This document shows, piece by piece, positions 58,087-64,000 of a stretch of 64,000 nucleotides of DNA. The DNA is from Herbiconiux sp. VKM Ac-1786. GTDB lineage: Bacteria > Actinomycetota > Actinomycetes > Actinomycetales > Microbacteriaceae. The position numbers and the translations under genes are program-made. Under the pieces are notes generated by a model, which saw only the letters and a list, made by a program, of their open reading frames with translations, ran no database searches and was not told the DNA's origin. Every line of letters starts with the position of its first letter. The stretch's first letter is position 1. The stretch lies in assembly GCF_015350805.1 (NCBI RefSeq), contig NZ_JADKSG010000001.1:1178001-1242000 (forward strand), written 5' to 3'.

Positions 58087-59546
58087 GCGGGGCGGGTGGC
58101 GCTGCCGGGGCTGGTGCCGCCGCCAGGGCGGGTGCCGCCGCCGGGGCCGGGGCCGCCGACGGGACCGGGGCCGGTGCCGGGGCAGGGGCGGGTGTGCGGG
58201 TGCCGGGGAACGACTGGTCGGTGCTCGATGGAGTGCGGGCCGAGCATCCGCCGCTCGTGTCGGTGGTCGTGGTGCACTACGAGCAGCCGGGCGATCTCGC
58301 GCGCACGCTGGGGGCGCTCGCCCGGCAGACCCACCCGGCCGAGCTGCTCGAGGTGATCGTCGTCGACGACGGATCGGCCACGGCACCGGTGGTGCCGCCG
58401 GGGGTGCAGCTGATCCGGCTGCCCGATCGGGGGTTCCGGGCGGCGACCGCGCGCAACCGCGGTGCCGCCGCGGCCCGGGGGTCGGTGCTGTGCTTCCTCG
58501 ACGCCGACACGGCGCCCGAGCCCTCGTACGTCGCCGAGCTCACGCGGCTGCCGGCCGTGCGGGACGACGCCGTGACGGTGGGGCGGCGACGGCACGCCGA
58601 CTTCGGCGACGCGCCTGCCTCACCCGACGCGGCCGGGATCGACGCGGCCGGAGCCGCCGCAGCCGCTCCCGTCGAGGTCGCCGGCCCGCTCGCCGAGCTG
58701 CGCGAACCCGCGTGGCTGCGCGACGCCTACGCCCGGAGCCGCGACCTGCTCGAGGCCGATCAGCGCTCGTACCGCTACGTCATCTCCTCGGTGCTGGCCT
58801 GCTCGAGCGCCTTCTTCGCCGCGACGGGCGGCTTCGACGAGAGCTTCGACGAGTACGGCGGCGAGGACTGGGAGTGGGCCCACCGCGCCTTCACCCGCGG
58901 TGCGGTGCTCGCCCACGTGCCCTCCGCGGTCGCCTGGCACAACGGCCCCGACGTCAGCGGGCGCAGCGACGACCCCGACGAACTCCGCCGCCGGATGAAC
59001 CGCGAGACCCTCCTCCTCCTCAACCGCATCGGCGTGCCCGGCTCGGTCGGCCGCGGTCTCCGCAGCGCCTCCCCCGACATCGTCGTCACCCTGCCGCCGG
59101 GCACGCCCGCCGCGACCGCCGTCTGCGCCGACCTCCTCCTCGAGGCGCTTCCCGCCGCCCGCCTCGTGCTCGACGACGCGCTGGCCGCACTCTTCCCGGG
59201 CGACGACCGCATGCAGGGGCGAACCTCCCCCGCCACGAGCAGAGCGGATGCCCGGGTCACCGTCACCCTCGACTCCCTCGTCACCGTGCCGCGCGCCGAC
59301 CGCGCCGCCTTCTGCGCCGCCCTGGCCCGGGCGACCGACGACGTGGGCGCCGGCGAACTCGGATGGGTCGAACTGCACGACCCCGCCACCGCCCTCACCG
59401 TCACCGTCGCCGCCCAGCGCGCCGAGCACCGCTGCGAGCGCCGCCCCGACGCGCACGAGTTCACGGTCGAACGCCGCTCGGCGCGCCTCCGCGCCCTCCC
59501 GCCCGAACCCGAGCTCGCGGCCCACCTCGGCGGCTGGGCCGACTGA
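58083..59546 (+). CDS. GT2-family glycosyltransferase with Gly/Ala-rich N-terminus
   Basis: 487 residues. After a Gly/Ala repeat stretch (about 2-37), a GT-A domain begins with VSVVVVHYEQPGDLARTLGAL, VVDDGS, ATARNRGAAAARGSVLCFLDADT (the DxD metal site) and GGFDESFDEYGGEDWEWAHRA (the catalytic ED). The region about 300-487 is a second domain I do not recognise, with SPDIVVTLPPGTPAATAVCADLLLEALPAARLVLDDAL. It likely elongates the same surface glycan as its neighbours. It converges on the GH13 gene 18 bp away. Confidence 0.9.
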   Translation: MSGAGGAAGAGAAARAGAAAGAGAADGTGAGAGAGAGVRVPGNDWSVLDGVRAEHPPLVSVVVVHYEQPGDLARTLGALARQTHPAELLEVIVVDDGSATAPVVPPGVQLIRLPDRGFRAATARNRGAAAARGSVLCFLDADTAPEPSYVAELTRLPAVRDDAVTVGRRRHADFGDAPASPDAAGIDAAGAAAAAPVEVAGPLAELREPAWLRDAYARSRDLLEADQRSYRYVISSVLACSSAFFAATGGFDESFDEYGGEDWEWAHRAFTRGAVLAHVPSAVAWHNGPDVSGRSDDPDELRRRMNRETLLLLNRIGVPGSVGRGLRSASPDIVVTLPPGTPAATAVCADLLLEALPAARLVLDDALAALFPGDDRMQGRTSPATSRADARVTVTLDSLVTVPRADRAAFCAALARATDDVGAGELGWVELHDPATALTVTVAAQRAEHRCERRPDAHEFTVERRSARLRALPPEPELAAHLGGWAD

Positions 59547-59564
59547 CCCGCCCCCACCGACGCG

Positions 59565-61355
59565 TCAGGATGCCAGACCGTCCCGCACCAGCCCGTCAAG
59601 ACGCGGGACCAGCCCACTCCGGCGGTCAGGACGCCGACCCGCACCGACGCGTAAGGCCACCGGCCCGAACCACACCGTCGCGTCAGCGGGCAGCGCGCCC
59701 TCGACGAGCGGCACGCTCGCCACGACGGCGTCGGCCCGGTCGAGCGGGAACGGCGAGCCGCCGAAGTTCGTCACGACCTCCCACCCGTTGGGCCGCCGGA
59801 ACCGCAGCACGTCGGCGCGCCCGGTCTCGACCCACTCGAGCGACTCGGCGGTCTGCAGCGCGTGCCGCAGCTCGAGCGCCCGCCGGTACAGCGACAGCGT
59901 CGAGTCGGGGTCACCCTCCTCGACCGACACAGCGGAGCGGCCGAACCACTCCGGCTGCGGCAGGTGCGAGCCGCCGCTGCCGAACCCGAAGGCGGTCTCC
60001 GCCGACGGCTCCCAGGGCAGCGGGACGCGGCACCCGTCCCGCCCGATCTCGGCACCCCGGCTGCGGAAGAATGTCGGATCCTGCCGCTCGGCATCCGGTA
60101 TCTCGGCCACCTCGTGCAGCCCGAGCTCCTCGCCCTGGTAGAGGTAGCTCGACCCGGGCAGCGCGAGCACGAACAGGGTCGCGGCCCGGGCCCGGCGCTC
60201 CCCCGCCTCGCGGTCGAGAACAGGCGAGGTACCGCCCGAGAGCAGCCACTCGCTGCCGTGCTTCTGCGCCGGATGACCGTCGGCCGTGCGCGCCGGATGC
60301 GGCAGCCCGTACCGGCTCGCGTGCCGCACCACGTCGTGGTTCGACAGCACCCAGGTGCTCGACGAGCCCGACGCGGCGGCGAGCTCGAGGTTCTCCTGCA
60401 CCACGGCGCGGAACTGCGCCGCGTCGAAGTCGGCCTCGAGCAGGTCGAAGTTGAAGGCCTGGCCGAGGCTCTCGGGCCGGGCGTAGAGCGGCACGCGCGC
60501 CTTGTCGACCCACGCCTCGGCGACGGCGGTGCGCGGCGGGTCGTAGGAGTCGAACACCGCGCGCCACTCGGCGTAGACCTCGTGCACGTCGTCGCGGTCG
60601 AGCAACGGGTGATCGCCGTCGCGCGGGATCAGCTCGAGCTCGGCCGCCGAGGGCAGCGGCTCGCTCAGGTCTTTGGTGAGCATGTGGGCGACGTCGATGC
60701 GGAAGCCGTCGACCCCGCGATCCGACCAGAAGCGCAGCGTTCGCACGAAGTCGGCCCGCACCTCGGGGTTCGACCAGTTCAGGTCGGGCTGCTCGACCGC
60801 GAAGCTGTGCAGGTACCACTGGCCGTCGGCGACGCGCTCCCACGCGGGCCCGCCGAACACGGACTGCCAGTCACTCGGCGGCTCCGCGCCGTCGGTGCCC
60901 GTGCCGTCGCGGAAGATGTACCGCTCGCGCGCCGCCGAGCCGCGCCCCGCGGCGAGCGCCTCCTGGAACCAGACGTGGCGGTCGGAGCTGTGGTTCGGCA
61001 CGATGTCGACGACCACCCGGATGCCCCGCGAATGCAGCGCGTCCAGCATCGCGTCGAAGTCGGCGAGCGTTCCCAGTCGCGGGTCGACGTCGCGGTAGTC
61101 GGCGACGTCGTAGCCCCCGTCGGCCAACTCCGACGGATAGAACGGGCTCAGCCAGACCGCGTCGATCCCGAGCCGCTCGAGGTAGTCGGCGCGCGACGTC
61201 ACGCCCGGCAGGTCGCCGAGCCCGTCACCGTTCGCGTCGGCGAAGCTGCGCGGGTAGATCTGGTACACGGCGGCCTGGCGCCACCAGGGTGCGCCCTCGA
61301 CGACGGATGCCCGGGCCTCCCCCTCGGCGACCGTCACGGTCTCGTCTTGGCTCAC
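59565..61355 (-). CDS. GH13 alpha-glucosidase
   Basis: 596 residues, cytoplasmic. The four GH13 regions are present: DIVPNHSS, GFRIDVAHML (nucleophile Asp221), VAEAWV (acid/base Glu280) and VLSNHDVVRH. The N-terminal WWRQAAVYQIYPRSFADANGDGLGDLPG is that of oligo-1,6-glucosidase/alpha-glucosidase enzymes that release glucose from short alpha-glucosides. GTG 61355 has GGAGGAG upstream. It is a single-gene unit. The 97 bp between it and the methyltransferase stop hold only its promoter region; no operator palindrome was seen. Confidence 0.93.
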   Translation of the reverse strand: MSQDETVTVAEGEARASVVEGAPWWRQAAVYQIYPRSFADANGDGLGDLPGVTSRADYLERLGIDAVWLSPFYPSELADGGYDVADYRDVDPRLGTLADFDAMLDALHSRGIRVVVDIVPNHSSDRHVWFQEALAAGRGSAARERYIFRDGTGTDGAEPPSDWQSVFGGPAWERVADGQWYLHSFAVEQPDLNWSNPEVRADFVRTLRFWSDRGVDGFRIDVAHMLTKDLSEPLPSAAELELIPRDGDHPLLDRDDVHEVYAEWRAVFDSYDPPRTAVAEAWVDKARVPLYARPESLGQAFNFDLLEADFDAAQFRAVVQENLELAAASGSSSTWVLSNHDVVRHASRYGLPHPARTADGHPAQKHGSEWLLSGGTSPVLDREAGERRARAATLFVLALPGSSYLYQGEELGLHEVAEIPDAERQDPTFFRSRGAEIGRDGCRVPLPWEPSAETAFGFGSGGSHLPQPEWFGRSAVSVEEGDPDSTLSLYRRALELRHALQTAESLEWVETGRADVLRFRRPNGWEVVTNFGGSPFPLDRADAVVASVPLVEGALPADATVWFGPVALRVGAGRRPDRRSGLVPRLDGLVRDGLAS

Positions 61356-61452
61356 GACTCCTCCTCCACCACCGGCACCCTGCGCGGTCGTGCACCCAGT
61401 CGACCACGGGCGACCGACATCGCCACGGGGTGCCACGTCGGAGACCGGGAGG

Positions 61453-62520
61453 TCAGGCGACGGGCGGGGCCTCGACCGACGGTACGGCCGGCGCCTCGAC
61501 GAACCGCGCGGCCGGCAGCCGGCGGCGGATCACGTCGATGGCCGCCTCGTTCCGGTCGACCAGCACGTAGTTGCGCCCGAGCGCCGCCGCGACCGCGCCC
61601 GTCGTGCCGCTGCCCGCGAAGAAGTCGAGCACCCAGTCGCCCTCACGGCTCGAGGCCTGCAGGATCCGGCGCAGGATGCCCTCGGGCTTCTGCGTCGGGT
61701 ACCCCGTCTTCTCGCGCCCGGTCGGCGACACGATCGTGTGCCACCAGACGTCCGTCGGCAGCTTGCCCCGCGCCGCGCGCTCGGGCGTCACCAGCCCGGG
61801 CGCCATGTAGGGCTCGCGGTCGACGGTCTCCGAGTCGAAGTAGTACGAGGCCGGATTCTTCACGTAGACGAGGATCGTGTCGTGCTTCGTCGGCCACCGG
61901 TTCTTCGACTTGGCCCCGTAGTCGTAGGCCCAGATGATCTCGTTCAGGAAGCACTCGCGCCCGAACAGCGCGTCCAGCAGCACCTTCGCGTAGTGGGCCT
62001 CGCGGTAGTCGAGGTGCAGGTAGAGCGTGCCGTCGTCGGCGAGCAGCCGCCACGCCTCGACCAGCCGAGGCTCGAGGAACGACCAGTAGTCGTCGAAGCG
62101 GTCGTCGTACTGCAGCAGGTCGCCCTTGATGCGGTCGTAGAGGCGGCCCTTGAAGCCGGCGTAGCGGCCGGGCACCGGGTCGGCCGCCCCGAGAGACGCG
62201 GGATTGGCCTCGGGCGACGCGGGGACCGCGGTGGGCGACGCGGGGACTGCGGGGGGCGCGCCCGCGGCGGCGACCGGGGTCTCGACGGTGCCGGCGGCAT
62301 CCGGATGCCCGGCCACCGCTTCGGGCAGCGGCACCCGCTTGACCGTGGTCGAGCGACGCGCCTGCGGGCGGCCGGTGTTGAACGGCGGGTCGAGGTAGAT
62401 CAGCGTGAATGACCCGTCGGCGAACCCGCCGAGCACGGGCAGGTTGTCGGCGAGGATGACGAGCCCCTCGCCCCGGGCGTCGTCGGCGAAGTCGTCGAGA
62501 GGCGATCCGGCGACTGGCAT
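61453..62520 (-). CDS. Orphan site-specific DNA (adenine-N6 type) methyltransferase
   Basis: 355 residues. Motif IV YLDPPFNTG (about 42-50) lies near the N-terminus and motif I DFFAGSGTTGAVAA (about 300-313) near the C-terminus, the order of beta-class methyltransferases such as the type III Mod and CcrM groups; IIWAYDYGAKSKNRWPTKHDTILVY and TQKPEGILRRIL are also typical. An Ala/Pro-rich insert (about 75-112) sits where a catalytic loop usually follows motif IV. No restriction gene lies nearby, so it is an orphan enzyme, likely for epigenetic marking. The start ATG 62520 faces the GNAT gene. Confidence 0.9.
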   Translation of the reverse strand: MPVAGSPLDDFADDARGEGLVILADNLPVLGGFADGSFTLIYLDPPFNTGRPQARRSTTVKRVPLPEAVAGHPDAAGTVETPVAAAGAPPAVPASPTAVPASPEANPASLGAADPVPGRYAGFKGRLYDRIKGDLLQYDDRFDDYWSFLEPRLVEAWRLLADDGTLYLHLDYREAHYAKVLLDALFGRECFLNEIIWAYDYGAKSKNRWPTKHDTILVYVKNPASYYFDSETVDREPYMAPGLVTPERAARGKLPTDVWWHTIVSPTGREKTGYPTQKPEGILRRILQASSREGDWVLDFFAGSGTTGAVAAALGRNYVLVDRNEAAIDVIRRRLPAARFVEAPAVPSVEAPPVA

Positions 62521-62567
62521 TGTGCAATTCTGGCAGTTCCAAGGTCGGCGGCGTATCGTCGCCCCCG

Positions 62568-62855
62568 ATGAGCACCATGATCCGCAACGAGCCCGGGCAG
62601 AACCGCTACACGATCGCCCTCGACGATCAGGTCGCCGGGTTCGCCGACTACCGGCTCGAAGGCTCCCGCATCGTCTTCACCCGCACCGAGGTCGACCCCC
62701 GCCGCCGCAAGGCCGGGCTCGCCGGTGCGCTGGTGGAGTACGCCCTCGACGACGTGCGCACCTCGAGCGCTCTCACCGTGGTACCGCAGTGCACCTTCGT
62801 CGCGCACTTCATCGACGCCCACCCCGACTACCAGGAGCTGGTCGACCGCGGCTGA
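62568..62855 (+). CDS. Small GNAT-like N-acetyltransferase (YjdJ/Gtn type)
   Basis: 95 residues. YTIALDDQVAGFADYRLEGSRIVFTRTEVDPRRRKAGLAGALVEYALDDVR shows the strand-turn-helix of a minimal GNAT fold with the acetyl-CoA pyrophosphate loop RRKAGLAGAL, and ends VPQCTFVAHFIDAHPDYQELV, as in YjdJ-like proteins. Substrate unknown. ATG 62568 is used. It diverges from the methyltransferase gene with 47 bp between starts. Confidence 0.88.
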   Translation: MSTMIRNEPGQNRYTIALDDQVAGFADYRLEGSRIVFTRTEVDPRRRKAGLAGALVEYALDDVRTSSALTVVPQCTFVAHFIDAHPDYQELVDRG

Positions 62856-62908
62856 CCCGCGCGGTCACCCTTCCGACGTCCCCGAACCCCTCCGAGAGGC
62901 GGATGCCG

Positions 62909-63514
62909 ATGGCCGAGGAGATCCGTGCGAGCACGGGCGGGTCGTCCGTCCACGACTGGGTGCGTCGGCTCGCGCAGCCGGTGGGCGACCCGGGCGGCGG
63001 TGCCGCGTCGGGAGTGATGCTGGCGATGGCCTGCGCGCTGACGTCGATGGTGGCGGGGTACTCGCGGGACGAGCATCCGCTCGAGGCGTCGGCAGTGGCA
63101 GAGCGAGCGGATGCCCGCCGCGAACGGGCCCTCGAGCTGAGCGACCTCGACGCCCACGAGTCGGCCGAGTTCGGCGCCGCCTATCACGAGCCGCGCGGCG
63201 AGACCCGGGACGCGACGGTGCGCGCAGCCGGATCGGCCGCCGCCCGCACCTCGGCCGACCTCGGCGAGCTCGCGCTGGACGCGCTCAACGACCTGGAGTC
63301 GGTGGCCGGCCTCGCGCCGGCCTTCCTGCGGCCCGACGTCGTCGTGGCGGCGGCCGCCCTGCGAGCCGCGCTGACCGGTGCCCGCACGAACCTCGCCGCC
63401 GACCTCGACGAGGTCGCCCGTCACGGGGCGTCGGCATCGCCCTCGCTCGCCGACGAGGTGGCCCGTTTCGACCGGGCGCTGGAGCGTCTCTCCGGTTTCG
63501 AACTCTTTTCATGA
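62909..63514 (+). CDS. Cyclodeaminase/cyclohydrolase (FTCD C-terminal) family protein
   Basis: 201 residues, nearly all alpha-helical. LAQPVGDPGGGAASGVMLAMACALTSMVAGYS matches the first two helices and the glycine loop of the formiminotransferase-cyclodeaminase C-terminal domain (FchA-like). Such proteins act on formimino- or methenyl-tetrahydrofolate as helical dimers or tetramers. ATG 62909 has GAGAGG nine bases upstream; ATG 62903 is also possible. The partner formiminotransferase is not in the window. Confidence 0.87.
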   Translation: MAEEIRASTGGSSVHDWVRRLAQPVGDPGGGAASGVMLAMACALTSMVAGYSRDEHPLEASAVAERADARRERALELSDLDAHESAEFGAAYHEPRGETRDATVRAAGSAAARTSADLGELALDALNDLESVAGLAPAFLRPDVVVAAAALRAALTGARTNLAADLDEVARHGASASPSLADEVARFDRALERLSGFELFS

Positions 63515-63544
63515 TCTTTCCTCATTAAGCGGTAGGGTGGCCCG

Positions 63545-64000
63545 GTGCCGCCCCCGATCCGCCTTCCGCCCCCGGTCGCCTCGTCGCGGCTTCCGGCGCT
63601 CGACGGCCTGCGCGGGCTCGCCGCGCTGGCCGTGGCGCTGGGGCACGCGCTGCTCGTGGTGCGCGAGAACGTCGTGGCCGACTGGTTCGGGCCGTCGGTG
63701 CTCGGGGTGTCGACGAACGGCTTCAGCATCGCCGCCTCGCACGCCGTCTGGCTGTTCTTCGTGCTCTCGGGAGTGGTGCTGACGAAGCTCGCGACGCGCG
63801 GGCCGCCGGGCGGGTTCGACTACGGGCGCTACACGCTGTCGCGGCTCGCCCGTCTCTATCTGCCCGTCTGGGCGGCGCTGGCGTTCGTGGTGGTGACGGC
63901 GCTGCTGATGCGGCGCACGAGCGTCGGCTTCGGGGACTGGGTGGACGGGCATCCGACGCACCTCGACCCCTGGGCGCTGATGAACGACGCGACCCTGCTG
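63545..64000 (+). CDS. Acyltransferase 3 family membrane protein (N-terminal part)
   Basis: 152 residues seen; the frame is open at the window end. The family motif LPALDGLRGLAALAVALGHALLVV and VWLFFVLSGVVLTKLATRG, followed by YGRYTLSRLARLYLPVWAALAFV, are typical of OafA/acyltransferase 3 proteins that O-acylate surface or wall carbohydrates across about ten membrane helices. GTG 63545 is only seven bases after TAGGGT, a possible -10 box (63533-63538), so the mRNA may be leaderless. Confidence 0.88.
   Translation, partial: MPPPIRLPPPVASSRLPALDGLRGLAALAVALGHALLVVRENVVADWFGPSVLGVSTNGFSIAASHAVWLFFVLSGVVLTKLATRGPPGGFDYGRYTLSRLARLYLPVWAALAFVVVTALLMRRTSVGFGDWVDGHPTHLDPWALMNDATLL

Noticed and set aside
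61453-62520. Restriction-modification or phage-defence island
   Set aside because: No endonuclease, specificity subunit or other defence gene is adjacent; neighbours are an alpha-glucosidase and a GNAT protein.

Overview
The window is high-G+C DNA with dense, overlapping genes, many GTG starts and GTGA/ATGA stop-start couplings. Gene content (cell-wall-binding type 2 repeats, IdeR/DmdR-type iron boxes, a WXG100/FtsK-like secretion locus, LacI-controlled glycosidases) points to an actinobacterium, most likely family Microbacteriaceae. This is inferred from style and content only; there is no rRNA here.

Layout. (1) 1-687: tail of a DHA2 drug exporter. (2) 691-11724: a glycan-utilisation locus with a GH63-like intracellular glycosidase, a MalFG-type ABC importer with its lipoprotein, a LacI repressor, and a divergent 1554-residue wall-anchored glycosidase. 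Three copies of one palindromic operator tie these together. (3) 11827-14711: an ArsR-MFS pair and a VanY-type carboxypeptidase. (4) 14954-38843: the main feature, an unbroken 24 kb plus-strand cluster. It encodes a giant membrane-anchored Ig/Fn3 protein, a MoxR ATPase, a DUF58 protein, a TgpA-like transglutaminase without its cysteine, an RDD-FHA protein, a PP2C phosphatase, an FHA protein, a Ser/Thr kinase, a second FHA protein, an EccC/EssC-type ATPase carrying a ubiquitin-like and an FHA domain, two WXG100 proteins (one with a long Gly/Ala-rich tail), an LpqN-like protein and an unknown protein. I read it as a type VII-secretion-like apparatus wired to phospho-signalling, with no recognisable EccB, EccD, EccE or mycosin. 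(5) 38857-40280: a hipBA toxin-antitoxin module with two operators. (6) 40503-45089: a DHA2 exporter, then an LLM monooxygenase coupled to O-acetylhomoserine sulfhydrylase (sulfur scavenging). (7) 45170-47725: a GH1 beta-glucosidase with its LacI regulator. (8) 47841-49825: CsbD, and a Leu/Val/Phe-type dehydrogenase divergent from an Lrp regulator. (9) 49915-55058: a siderophore uptake operon with two iron boxes. (10) 55055-59546: surface-glycan genes (three glycosyltransferases and a WcbI-like protein). (11) 59565-64000: GH13 alpha-glucosidase, orphan DNA methyltransferase, GNAT protein, cyclodeaminase-like protein and a truncated acyltransferase.

How it works together. The glycan genes form self-contained uptake and hydrolysis regulons, each with a local LacI repressor and a visible operator. 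In the secretion-like cluster, the kinase and phosphatase would set the phosphorylation of partners read by the four FHA-containing proteins, one of which is the motor ATPase, while the giant Ig/Fn3 protein would occupy the wall side. No tRNA, rRNA, CRISPR array, insertion sequence, integrase or replication origin was seen.
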